From the NCBI GenBank assembly GCA_017556765.1, contig JAFYME010000013.1, positions 1-64,000 on the forward strand: 64,000 nucleotides of DNA, read 5' to 3'. Under the pieces are notes generated by a model that searched no databases, had not been told where the DNA came from, and worked only from the letters and a program-made list of their open reading frames with translations. Each line of letters starts with the position of its first letter. Position 1 is the stretch's first letter. This document shows positions 26,919 to 35,896 of this stretch, in pieces. This DNA is from Bacteroidales bacterium. GTDB taxonomy: Bacteria; Bacteroidota; Bacteroidia; Bacteroidales; UBA932. Position numbers and translations under genes: made by a program.

Positions 26919-29900
26919 TCAGACTTTCACCACCTCATCGGTATGTACATACCAAAGGTATGAGGCCACATCCTTGTATCCGAGACGGCTCCATATTCCT
27001 GCATACTTCTTGAGCTGACGCTCATATGCTCTGTGATGCTCTCCGAACTTGTAGTCTATGATAATGACCTTACCGTCAGCTATGACCACACGGTCCGGGC
27101 GGCATATCTGCCCATCCGTATCTATCAGGCTGGCCTCGTTCAAGATACGGTCGGCATCGGACGGGAACCATCCTCTACCCGCTGCAGCCGCAATCCTTTC
27201 TGACAGAAGTCCATAAGCTTCATCCGCCTCGGATCCCGTCAGTTCTCCGGCCTGAACAGCCTGACGCACAGCACCTTCCAGATCTTCCGGAACATTCACA
27301 TGAGCAAGGATATCATGAAGAACCACTCCCTTTATTCTGTTTGAAGCCGACACGCCTGTCTCGCCATCCTTTGAGAAAAAGTCGAGGGCATCTGCGGTAA
27401 ATTTCAATCGTCCTCTCTCGCGTACATCCTCGTCTGAATCCCCCGGCTGCGGATTCAAAGCTATTGAAGGAAGCTCGTCATGACCGGAGATATCGAAGGT
27501 CGCTGTCTCATTTCCATGTTTCCTATGTTCGCCAAAGCAAACCATATCCCCTGCATCAAAACGCTCTGCACCATCCTCCGCAGCAGTCCTGGCAACTGTA
27601 AATGGAGGCAGAAGTTCCTCATTTCCAGGTACATCTCCTCCACATGATGCCGAGGCAAACCAATATAGCATCTGCGAGAAATCGGCAAACTGGGTCGTAT
27701 CGCCAGCCTCGACAGCCTTCAGGCACTTGGCCGACGGAGTCTTGGCTATGATATGCATTCCCAGAGCGGCTCTGGTCATGGCCACGTATATGGTATTGAT
27801 GTTGTCGACCTGCTGCAGGAAATTCTCCTTCCTGTAATCTTCGGCAAACAAGGTGTCCTCCGACGCCTTTGACAATGTAACGTCATAAACCCCGTCCGCA
27901 ACTCCATCAAGCGGTGTTCCCTCAAGTTCCGGAACACACCAGTAACTTCCTGCCTTATAAAGATTTATATTCTCTGCAAACGGAATGATCACATAAGGAA
28001 AATCCAGTCCCTTCGACTTATGGATCGTCATCACCCTTACGCTTTCACCTGATGACGGCGAGCATATCGAAGGATTCTCCCCGTCCCAATACTTGAGGAA
28101 GCCGCGAAGGCTGTTGCCGTTCATGGAAACATACTCCTGGACATGGTCCATGAATGACTGGATATGCAGAGCCTCGCCTTTCCACAAGCCGTCTGCATCC
28201 TTGGTCTTGAGTTCACGGAACAGAGCCTCAACCATATCCACAAGAGAGCCGCACTCACGAGGCAGTGCAATGTCCAATGATTCGGCCAGGTATCCGTTTA
28301 CGGTATCCTGAGGGTTGTCTGCAAACGACATAAGGGACACAAGGCGTCGCACGGTTATGGAACTTTTCACACGGAGCGAATCATCTGTAATGACAGGTAT
28401 GTCATTATCAATCAGATACATGGATACATCCTCGCCAATGGCGTTGCTCCTGACCAATACTGCGATCTCCGAAAGAGACGCGCCGTTTGCCTGAGCCTCA
28501 TGTACGGCTTCCAGCACCTTCTTCAGTTCATCTTCCTTAGGACAGAAAGTCAGACTCACGCTTCCTTTCGCAGACGATTTCTTACCCGTCATCTGGCGCA
28601 CATCAGAATAAATGACAGACATCGGGCCGTCTTTCTCGAAGCCGTTCATCCTGTCGAGTATGGCAGCAGCAGACTTGAAGAAGAGATTGTTGAAGTTCAC
28701 CACATTTGCCAGACTGCGGTAGTTGGTGTCAAGCACTTCTTCCTTATGGCCTTCAAACTCGTCCGGCACAATATCATTCAGCAGCTTCCAGTCCGAGCCT
28801 CTCCAGCGGTAGATGCTCTGCTTGACGTCTCCGACTATCAGGCTCTCGCCTCCCTTGGACTCGCTCTCATGAAGCAGAGGGCTGAAATTGCTCCACTGCA
28901 CACCGGCAGTATCCTGGAACTCGTCAAGAAGGAAATGTTCATAACGGACTCCCAGCTTCTCATACACGAACGGAGCATCAGACCCGTCGATTATGTCACG
29001 AAGAATCGTATTGGAATCATCGATACAGAGAACATTCTTCTCCTTCATCAGCTCCTTGAACGCCTTGTCAAGCTCGCCTGCGACTCCGAGTCCATAAAGC
29101 TGACCATCAAGTATCTGAGCCGTATTATATACCTTGAACTCCTTGTCAAAGAGAGCGCAGAAATCCTCCAGAGGGGCCTCCAGGAACGGATACACCAAAG
29201 GTTTCAGCTTTGCAGCCTTAGTCTTCGCGAACCACTGTTCATGATCAAGCGCCTTGGATGTAAAAGTCTCAGGAAGAGCCTCGATTGCATCTCCGTCTTC
29301 AAGCTCGGAATACTGATAGAGCTTCTTCATGAATCCCCTGTTGCTCTCCGCCGGATTCACTCCCGCCTGCTCGATGATGTCAAGAGCCACCCTGGCAGAG
29401 TCCTTCACAGCCGCACGGAAATCCGAAACTATCCTGCGACAAATCTCTCTGATTTCAAGGAGCTTCTCCTTAGGATACTCCTTATCGGCACCGACGCCTG
29501 ACTTCTCCATAACCTCCTGTCGCTGAGCCGATTTCAATCGTTTAGCCATCTCAAGGAGATTCGCATCCATACTGTATCTGCCTCCCTGCTCGATCTGCTC
29601 GAGCACATTGTCCGTCAGCCATGAAAGCAGTCCGGAATCCTCCTCGGTAAGAGAATCCAGGATACGGTCCACACTCTCCGCCACAAGGGAATCCTTGTCC
29701 AGTTCGACCTGATATGATGCAAACTGGCCGATCTCGCGCGAAAAGGCCTTGAGCGTATGCTGGAAGAAACGGTCTATGGTACTTACCGCAAAGGCGCTGT
29801 AATCATGGAGCATGTCGCTGAGTACGGTCTCCGCCTTCTTCTGAAGGTCTGAATCCGAAGGGAAATACGCCGGGACGAAATGGTCATGGTAGTCAGACTC

Positions 29901-30098
29901 CTGCGGACTCGTCGCCAGCACATGAAGCTCCTTCAGAATCCTGCCCTTCATCTCGTCGGTCGCCTTGTTGGTAAAGGTCACCGCCAGGATATGCCTGTAC
30001 GCATACCTGTCCTTGCTCTGGAGCAGCAGGGAAATATATTTTCTTGCCAGCCTGTAGGTCTTTCCCGAGCCTGCAGAGGCTTTCATTATCTCTAGCAT
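26919..30098 (-). CDS. UvrD/AddA-like helicase-nuclease
   Basis: 1059 residues. Superfamily 1 helicase: Walker A ASAGSGKT at 7-14, FTNKATDEMKGRIL, FLLDEFQDT near 390, VGDVKQSIYRWRGSDW near 425, and VMTIHKSKGLDFPYVIIPF near 680. The C-terminus holds a PD-(D/E)XK nuclease core (DRVVIADGKVIIIDYKFG, ~1015-1035), as in AddA/RecB. Works with the partner encoded 10 bases upstream to resect double-strand breaks for RecA. Confidence 0.93.
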   Translation of the reverse strand: MLEIMKASAGSGKTYRLARKYISLLLQSKDRYAYRHILAVTFTNKATDEMKGRILKELHVLATSPQESDYHDHFVPAYFPSDSDLQKKAETVLSDMLHDYSAFAVSTIDRFFQHTLKAFSREIGQFASYQVELDKDSLVAESVDRILDSLTEEDSGLLSWLTDNVLEQIEQGGRYSMDANLLEMAKRLKSAQRQEVMEKSGVGADKEYPKEKLLEIREICRRIVSDFRAAVKDSARVALDIIEQAGVNPAESNRGFMKKLYQYSELEDGDAIEALPETFTSKALDHEQWFAKTKAAKLKPLVYPFLEAPLEDFCALFDKEFKVYNTAQILDGQLYGLGVAGELDKAFKELMKEKNVLCIDDSNTILRDIIDGSDAPFVYEKLGVRYEHFLLDEFQDTAGVQWSNFSPLLHESESKGGESLIVGDVKQSIYRWRGSDWKLLNDIVPDEFEGHKEEVLDTNYRSLANVVNFNNLFFKSAAAILDRMNGFEKDGPMSVIYSDVRQMTGKKSSAKGSVSLTFCPKEDELKKVLEAVHEAQANGASLSEIAVLVRSNAIGEDVSMYLIDNDIPVITDDSLRVKSSITVRRLVSLMSFADNPQDTVNGYLAESLDIALPRECGSLVDMVEALFRELKTKDADGLWKGEALHIQSFMDHVQEYVSMNGNSLRGFLKYWDGENPSICSPSSGESVRVMTIHKSKGLDFPYVIIPFAENINLYKAGSYWCVPELEGTPLDGVADGVYDVTLSKASEDTLFAEDYRKENFLQQVDNINTIYVAMTRAALGMHIIAKTPSAKCLKAVEAGDTTQFADFSQMLYWFASASCGGDVPGNEELLPPFTVARTAAEDGAERFDAGDMVCFGEHRKHGNETATFDISGHDELPSIALNPQPGDSDEDVRERGRLKFTADALDFFSKDGETGVSASNRIKGVVLHDILAHVNVPEDLEGAVRQAVQAGELTGSEADEAYGLLSERIAAAAGRGWFPSDADRILNEASLIDTDGQICRPDRVVIADGKVIIIDYKFGEHHRAYERQLKKYAGIWSRLGYKDVASYLWYVHTDEVVKV

Positions 30099-30108
30099 AA
30101 CATCAACT

Positions 30109-33021
30109 TTAACGTCCGCATATCATCCTGAAATCACAATATGAGCATGTCTTCTCGTCGTCGGTCCTGCGGAACGGAACAGACGTATCATACATCTGGG
30201 CCAGCATGGCTTCGAGCTTTGCTGACACAGCCTCATAGAACTTTCGGTTCATAGGAACAGTCACCGGCGGTTCCTTGAACAGGTGGGCCGTAGAATATAC
30301 GCAGTTGCATATCTCCCGTCCCCTGACCTCAGGCCTTGACTGCACGAGCATATCGTATATATAGAACTGAAGGGCGATCTTCGGCCAGTTCTTCATGTCC
30401 GGATTGAATATCTTTTCCGCAATCTCCTCTGCGTTTCCGTCATGTATGTTCTCGTCATCCTCCAGCACCTTTCCGGTCTTGTAATCGACGACCCTCGCCT
30501 GCCCATCCTTGAAGCTGTCGAGACGGTCTATGAAACCCTTGAACCTCTGGCCGCAGAACTCTCCGGCCACCCTGATCTCTCGTCCAAGTATCTCGAACGA
30601 ATCACGTCCCTCCTTTTTCAGAAGCTCCAGATCACGCTGCAATGTCTTGATGATATAGCGCACTATCACATCCGCGACCACAAGGTTTCGGCCGCTCACC
30701 TCAATGGTATTTAACTGCATCATTATCAAAGCCTTGACCTTCGCCTTTATATCTTCCTTCCGGGAAAGCCAGCCCTCTATATATGATTGTGACACAGTCT
30801 TCTGAGCCTCTCCACTCAAGCCCCCTCGCGGTTCCCTGTCATTAAACACGAACTCCGGATTCATAGCCTCCTCAGACGTATAAAGCGCACGCATGGTATC
30901 GTGGTATACTGTTCCGAACATTCCATAATCAAGCGACTCCGCTACCTCCTCTTCGGCTTCAAGCCCTTTGACCGTTCCATAGTAGAACTTTGCGGGACAT
31001 GCGAGGTAATTCTGCAAAGTTGTCGCGGAAAGCACGGTATCCTTGATCCTGACTACATCCTCCTCCGTCTTGACAATATCTGGAAGAGAGGCTGTCTTCA
31101 TGCTTCCGAACTTGACGACAGACCTTTTGAGCGGCACACCGAAATGATACTCCAGCTGCTTTATGTACCTGCTCTCCTCGCCCGACTTGAGGCCTTCTGT
31201 CCTCGAGTCTACAAGCATCCAGACCTTCTCGGCACGGGATATCATCCTGTAGAAGTAATAAGCCCATACGGCATCCTGGTACTCATATGTAGGCATTCCG
31301 AAGCCCTTTCGCAGCTCGGGCGGGATGAATGAGGAGCTGACGCTGCGACGCGGGAACACTCCTTCATTGGCAGACATTATGACAAGATCCTTGAAGTCAA
31401 GAGCACGTGTCTCGAGAGGGCCCATGATCTGAAGTCCCTTCAGCGGTTCTCCTCTGAAAGGAACTGATACAGAGGACAGAAGCTGGCCAAGAAGCCTCAG
31501 ATATGTCATAGGAAGCACCTCCGGTCTGATCTCAAACAGCACATTGATGCACTTGTAATATTCCTTCGCATATTCCAGCTCCAGAGCCAGACTGGTGTCA
31601 TCGGCTATCGCAGGCGCAATGCCTTCAATGACATCCTTCTGATATTGCGCGAATGATGCGATCTGCACTGTGGAGGCCATCTTCGGATCCATTATCACAG
31701 GGCGGAAAATCACATCCATCAGCAACGTTCCGGCAAGTTCTTCCTTCGGTATGTAATATCTTGCATTCTCCTTTACCTTAGCCACAATCTCCATCGTCTT
31801 TTCGTCTGCAGCCTTGCGGAAGATCTCGCTCGAGAACAGATCCCAGACCTGCTTGTGGTAGAAAAGCCATGTATCCTTGCGCCTTACCGCATGCATCTGG
31901 ATCGCAGATATATCCGCCATCATCGTATAGAAAAGGCTTCCGTTCATCGGAAGACCCATTGTCACGTTGATATCATGAATCTCTTCCGGAATCGAATTCA
32001 GGACAGATTTGAGCAGGCCTTCATCAGGAAGCACGACAGCGCACTCCTCCGGAGCTCCTGTACGCTGGCGCAGTATATCCGGGAGCCTCTTGGCCTGTCC
32101 GGCAGACGAAGCGACGCTTATCACATTGATTTCAGGACATTCCACCCCTTCCTGATCCCACCGTGCGGCCTGCGGAAACTCCAACACATTGTCTGCCATG
32201 AAGAATGACGAACGGTTCTGCGGATCCTTGATCATGTCTCCCGACCAATCCCAGCAGAACTCAGCCCAGCCTGCGTCTCTGAGCTTTCTGAGCAAGGTCT
32301 TCTCGCACTCATTCAAGGCATTCAGCCCCACGAACACAAAGGTCGTCCCTTCATGGAATATCTCCTGGAAGACATCCTCGACAGACCTGTTCTTCAATCT
32401 TTCCGCAAGACTCCTGTACACCATGCCCTCATAGGCCATACCCTTATCTGCCAGCGACTTGTTATAATTCACATACAGAGGATACAGAATGTTCCATATC
32501 TGCAGAAAACGTCCCTTGACATCCGGATCGTCAGTTCCGAGATCCACCGTCAGCTTGCCGGACTGGTCATTGAAATGACTCAGGAAACCCTTGATAGCTT
32601 CTCGCTGGGTATCTGTAAGGTATTCGAATGTATCCTGCAGGGCCTTGAAATCCGCCACATTCGCAAAGAGCTGCTTCGGATCGACAAGATACTTGTCCAC
32701 ATCGTTGAAATCCGCAAGGATGACATCTCCCCAGAAGATGAATTCATCCAGAGATTCCGCCTTGGGATTAAGCGCCTTGTACGAATCATACAGTTCCAGC
32801 AGAAGCCTCACTCTGTCAGAAGCCGGAACTCCCGAGACTCTGCTGAAGAAATCATTTATGGTGAGCATCTGCGGAGCAAGCAAAGGAACATCCTTCACTG
32901 CTGTGCAAAGATGCTTGCGGAACCATACCATCGAACGACGGTTTGGAAAGACGAAGCATTTCTCTTCAATCTTCCCTGCATTATAATAATGGTCTGCGAC
33001 CTGTTTCAGAAACGGCGTCAT
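30109..33021 (-). CDS. AddB-like PD-(D/E)XK nuclease subunit
   Basis: 970 residues. The N-terminus is an inactivated helicase-like region (FVFPNRRSMVWFRKHL, no Walker A), as in AddB. The C-terminus has LQNYLACPAKFYYGTV, the nuclease core RVVDYKTGK near 850, and TCSYCDFRMICGR at the very end. The one upstream and three terminal cysteines fit the AddB iron-sulfur staple. First gene of the addB-addA operon. Confidence 0.9.
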   Translation of the reverse strand: MTPFLKQVADHYYNAGKIEEKCFVFPNRRSMVWFRKHLCTAVKDVPLLAPQMLTINDFFSRVSGVPASDRVRLLLELYDSYKALNPKAESLDEFIFWGDVILADFNDVDKYLVDPKQLFANVADFKALQDTFEYLTDTQREAIKGFLSHFNDQSGKLTVDLGTDDPDVKGRFLQIWNILYPLYVNYNKSLADKGMAYEGMVYRSLAERLKNRSVEDVFQEIFHEGTTFVFVGLNALNECEKTLLRKLRDAGWAEFCWDWSGDMIKDPQNRSSFFMADNVLEFPQAARWDQEGVECPEINVISVASSAGQAKRLPDILRQRTGAPEECAVVLPDEGLLKSVLNSIPEEIHDINVTMGLPMNGSLFYTMMADISAIQMHAVRRKDTWLFYHKQVWDLFSSEIFRKAADEKTMEIVAKVKENARYYIPKEELAGTLLMDVIFRPVIMDPKMASTVQIASFAQYQKDVIEGIAPAIADDTSLALELEYAKEYYKCINVLFEIRPEVLPMTYLRLLGQLLSSVSVPFRGEPLKGLQIMGPLETRALDFKDLVIMSANEGVFPRRSVSSSFIPPELRKGFGMPTYEYQDAVWAYYFYRMISRAEKVWMLVDSRTEGLKSGEESRYIKQLEYHFGVPLKRSVVKFGSMKTASLPDIVKTEEDVVRIKDTVLSATTLQNYLACPAKFYYGTVKGLEAEEEVAESLDYGMFGTVYHDTMRALYTSEEAMNPEFVFNDREPRGGLSGEAQKTVSQSYIEGWLSRKEDIKAKVKALIMMQLNTIEVSGRNLVVADVIVRYIIKTLQRDLELLKKEGRDSFEILGREIRVAGEFCGQRFKGFIDRLDSFKDGQARVVDYKTGKVLEDDENIHDGNAEEIAEKIFNPDMKNWPKIALQFYIYDMLVQSRPEVRGREICNCVYSTAHLFKEPPVTVPMNRKFYEAVSAKLEAMLAQMYDTSVPFRRTDDEKTCSYCDFRMICGR

Positions 33022-33149
33022 CTATTATACTTTTGATGCAAAAATAACCCTTTCTTCTGCCAAAGTACGGCACATTCGAGCTATTCTGATAAAAATTTGC
33101 TATATTTCAGGACAATTTACGATTTTTTTGAATTTTTAGTGCAAAAATA

Positions 33150-33180
33150 TTTGGAGGTATCGGATTTTTCCCTACCTTTG
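33150..33180 (+). promoter_or_regulatory. Promoter of the rubredoxin/rubrerythrin pair
   Basis: TTTG (33150-33153), 19 bases, then TACCTTTG (33173-33180): both elements of the Bacteroidetes primary-sigma promoter at consensus spacing. The leader to the first ATG is about 58 bases and A+T-rich. The gap 33022-33149 shows only AT-rich sequence. Confidence 0.75.
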
Positions 33181-33243
33181 CAACAGAAACAATTTAGAAT
33201 TGTTCAAAATTAGAAATTATAAACGATTAAATATTTGACTATT

Positions 33244-33369
33244 ATGAATAAGAAATTCAGATGCTTGGTATGCGGATATATACATGAAGGTGAAACTGCT
33301 CCTGAAGAGTGCCCACTCTGCTTTGTAGGACCTGAGGACTTTGTAGAAGTAACTGAAGAGGAAGCATAA
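33244..33369 (+). CDS. 41-residue stand-alone rubredoxin-like protein
   Basis: [20 protein letters not shown] opens a 41-codon frame ending at TAA 33367-33369. Cysteines 7, 10, 23 and 26 make a complete CxxC-x12-CxxC Fe(SCys)4 site. It is nearly the same as residues 1-40 of the rubrerythrin encoded 57 bases downstream, with cysteines at the same four positions, followed by an acidic tail (VTEEEA). It probably passes electrons to that enzyme. Tail-less rubredoxins are usually ~52 residues, so this one is minimal. Confidence 0.85.
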   Translation: MNKKFRCLVCGYIHEGETAPEECPLCFVGPEDFVEVTEEEA

Positions 33370-33426
33370 TACAAGAAAAAAGATAAATCGAAATAACATT
33401 AACACAACACTAAAAAACATTGAATT

Positions 33427-33978
33427 ATGGTAAAGAAGTACAGATGTATGGTATGTGGATACATCCACGAGGGTAATGAGGCACCGCAGGAATGTCCTGT
33501 ATGTCATGTAGGACCTGAGAAGTTCGAGGAGATCGTTCAGACAGGTGACGCTCTTACATGGGCTGACGAGCACAAGCTCGGAGTTGCGCAGGGTGTAGAT
33601 CCTGAGATCCTTAAGGGCCTTCGCGACCATTTCAACGGAGAGTGCGGCGAAGTAGGCATGTACCTCGCAATGAGCCGTCAGGCAGACAGAGAGGGCTATC
33701 CTGAGATCGCTGAGGCTTTCAAGAGATATGCATGGGAAGAGGCTGAGCACGCAGCTAAGTTCGCTGAGCTCCTCGGTGAGTGCGTATGGGATACCAAGAC
33801 AAATGTAGAGAAGAGAATGCTTGCAGAGCAGGGCGCATGCGAGGACAAGAAGAGAATCGCAACTCTCGCAAAGCAGCAGAATCTCGACGCTATCCATGAT
33901 ACAGTCCATGAGATGTGCAAGGACGAGGCTCGTCACGGTGCAGGATTCCAGGGACTTTACAACAGATATTTCAAATAG
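33427..33978 (+). CDS. Reverse rubrerythrin (rubredoxin domain first)
   Basis: 183 residues. The N-terminal rubredoxin-like domain has C7, C10, C23 and C26. The rest is a ferritin-like four-helix di-iron domain with [23 protein letters not shown] and [13 protein letters not shown] supplying Glu/ExxH ligands. This is the reverse domain order of classical rubrerythrin. The family reduces peroxide (and oxygen) to water with NAD(P)H-derived electrons, protecting anaerobes. Pairs with the 41-residue rubredoxin upstream. Confidence 0.93.
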   Translation: MVKKYRCMVCGYIHEGNEAPQECPVCHVGPEKFEEIVQTGDALTWADEHKLGVAQGVDPEILKGLRDHFNGECGEVGMYLAMSRQADREGYPEIAEAFKRYAWEEAEHAAKFAELLGECVWDTKTNVEKRMLAEQGACEDKKRIATLAKQQNLDAIHDTVHEMCKDEARHGAGFQGLYNRYFK

Positions 33979-33992
33979 ATCTGCAGTATATA

Positions 33993-34099
33993 AGCCAGAA
34001 GGCGCTGTGTTTACAGTGACATGCCACCCCCGGCTAGGGGGTGCCGCGGCTCCGAAGGAGTGGCGGCGGGGGTCACAGTAAATACAGCGCCTTCTGGCT
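33993..34099. terminator. 107-base branched inverted repeat between rubrerythrin and hslR
   Basis: Outer arms 33993-34020 and 34072-34099 pair over 28 bases with two mismatches. Inside are two further hairpins: CACCCCC/GGGGGTG (34025-34043, loop GGCTA) and GCCGC/GCGGC extended by CTCC-GAA-GGAG (34043-34067). It lies between two convergent genes and could end both transcripts, but there is no U-tract. The multi-branch form is also what a small mobile palindromic (MITE-like) element would show. Confidence 0.75.
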
Positions 34100-34111
34100 A
34101 TATTACATCAA

Positions 34112-34573
34112 TTAATCTTCGTAGAAATCGTCCTCCGAATCGTCGAAACCGAAATCTGAAGCGAAACGCTCGGCTATGTCATCCGGCACATCGAAGCTGA
34201 GATTGCTCCACAGATCTTCCATCTGACGACGGTCCTTCTTGGTTGGGCGACCGGTTCCCCTGTCTCTCTTGAGGAAGAAGGTCTCTACCGGAGCCCTTAA
34301 CTTGGCAAGTTCCTCAAGTGGTGTGAGATTCTCGGCATAGTTCGGCACCAGCTTAGCTCCCTGACGTTTGTCGATCAACTGCAGAACCTTATATGTATAG
34401 GTAACTGCACCTTTGCGCGCTACAATGGTATCACCGACTTTGACAGACTTGGAAGGCTTTGTGTCTGCACCATTGACGCGCACTTTACCACCCTTGCATG
34501 CATCAGTAGCGTCAGTTCTGGTCTTGAAAACCCTGATGGCCCAAAGGTATTTATCTATTCTTACTTCTTCCAT
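34112..34573 (-). CDS. hslR: S4-domain RNA-binding protein, Hsp15-like
   Basis: 153 residues. N-terminal S4 domain: RIDKYLWAIRVFKTRTDATDACKGGKVRVNG then KSVKVGDTIVARKG. GRPTKKDRRQ follows and the C-terminus is strongly acidic. Hsp15 family proteins bind stalled 50S subunits carrying nascent chains. The acidic tail is longer than in E. coli HslR. Last gene of the dynamin-DUF697-manA-hslR run. Confidence 0.88.
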   Translation of the reverse strand: MEEVRIDKYLWAIRVFKTRTDATDACKGGKVRVNGADTKPSKSVKVGDTIVARKGAVTYTYKVLQLIDKRQGAKLVPNYAENLTPLEELAKLRAPVETFFLKRDRGTGRPTKKDRRQMEDLWSNLSFDVPDDIAERFASDFGFDDSEDDFYED

Positions 34574-34581
34574 ATCAAACT

Positions 34582-35886
34582 CTATGAAAGCGGATTACGT
34601 CCGGCTCCAAAGAAACCAAGCGGACTGGCTCCGACTGGTCCCTCATCCTCATCATCCTCAAATGCACCGTCTTCCAGACCCTCATAATCCTCTCCCTCAA
34701 GATATGGATCAGTATTAGGATCGATATATGCATCAATGTCCTCCTGGACGCGTGTGACGGCCTCAAGAAGCACTGTCGAACGGTCTCGCGGAACGAGATA
34801 GAAATCCGCCATGTCGGCAGGGATCATCATCGTCTCTCCCTTCTTGAACTCGTAATTGTCCATGAAAGCTTCTCCGTCCGGCCTTGTAGAAGGCACCTGT
34901 ATAGAAGCTGCTCCCTCGATGCAGACATAAACTATAAAGCTGCCAAACTGCTCTGTATAGATATGAAGCGGATCTGTCAGATTGAGCTTGGATACAGTAA
35001 ACTGAGCAGATTCCACCAATGTTTCAACGGTCTGTCCTTCATGAGCATGATGTTCATGGTCATGCTCGTGGTCACAGCAATGATCATTATGCGAACAGCA
35101 TGGTTCATAAGAAGCATCTTCGCCCCAAAGCGGCCCCTTACGATACTTGCATGTATCGTACGGAAGGTAATCAATAAGGTCGATGGCTTCCTCAAGGTGG
35201 ATCGGGCGGGCTGTCACAGGATCTTTCTCGCGTCCCCAGTCATAGAGACGGAAGGTCAGGTCTGAAGATTCCTGGATCTCCACAAGCTGTATGTTTCCGT
35301 CAACCGCATGCACGGTACCTGGAGTTATGAACAGCACATCTCCTTTCTTCGGATGTATGACATTGAGCAGATCCACGACTGTGCCATCGTTGCACTTATC
35401 GTAGAACTCCTGAGCTGTAACCTCCCTCTTGAAGCCCATGTATACATTAGCATCCGGCTGTGCATCAAGCACATACCAAAGCTCAGACTTGCCAAGAGCG
35501 TCATATCTCTCAGCTGCTATCTCATCGTCCGGATGCACCTGCACGGACAGTTTGCCGTTAATGTCAAGAAACTTCACGAGCAGAGGGAACTGACGGCCGA
35601 AATACTTGTAGACATCCTCTCCGACAACTCTTTCGAGATATGTCTCCATGATCTCGCTTATCGTATTGCCGGCCAGCCATCCGTTCGACAGTACTGAATC
35701 CTCGAAGCCCATATCGGCAATTTCCCAGCTCTCGCCGATAAGTTCGTCTGCGCCCAGCGCGATTTCGTTTCCCTCGTCGTCACACTCGACGAATGCCTTG
35801 CCATACTTTGTGACAAGATTGCTGCCGCCCCATGGTCTTCTGGAAGCGACAGGAATAAACTTAAAAGGATATAATTTCTTTTCCAT
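34582..35886 (-). CDS. manA: Class I mannose-6-phosphate isomerase with His/Cys-rich insertion
   Basis: 434 residues. Interconverts mannose-6-P and fructose-6-P (Zn-dependent). Family signature: SVQVHPDDEIAAER at 114-127 and the Zn-site segment ITPGTVHAVDGNIQLVEIQ near 187-205. Residues 261-283, just after the catalytic half, are packed with His, Cys and Asp (CCSHNDHCCDHEHDHEHH). This is not part of the usual fold and is a probable metal-binding loop. The C-terminus is Asp/Glu-rich. Lies 8 bases before hslR and 10 after the DUF697 gene. Confidence 0.9.
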   Translation of the reverse strand: MEKKLYPFKFIPVASRRPWGGSNLVTKYGKAFVECDDEGNEIALGADELIGESWEIADMGFEDSVLSNGWLAGNTISEIMETYLERVVGEDVYKYFGRQFPLLVKFLDINGKLSVQVHPDDEIAAERYDALGKSELWYVLDAQPDANVYMGFKREVTAQEFYDKCNDGTVVDLLNVIHPKKGDVLFITPGTVHAVDGNIQLVEIQESSDLTFRLYDWGREKDPVTARPIHLEEAIDLIDYLPYDTCKYRKGPLWGEDASYEPCCSHNDHCCDHEHDHEHHAHEGQTVETLVESAQFTVSKLNLTDPLHIYTEQFGSFIVYVCIEGAASIQVPSTRPDGEAFMDNYEFKKGETMMIPADMADFYLVPRDRSTVLLEAVTRVQEDIDAYIDPNTDPYLEGEDYEGLEDGAFEDDEDEGPVGASPLGFFGAGRNPLS

Positions 35887-35896
35887 AGTTCTGATT

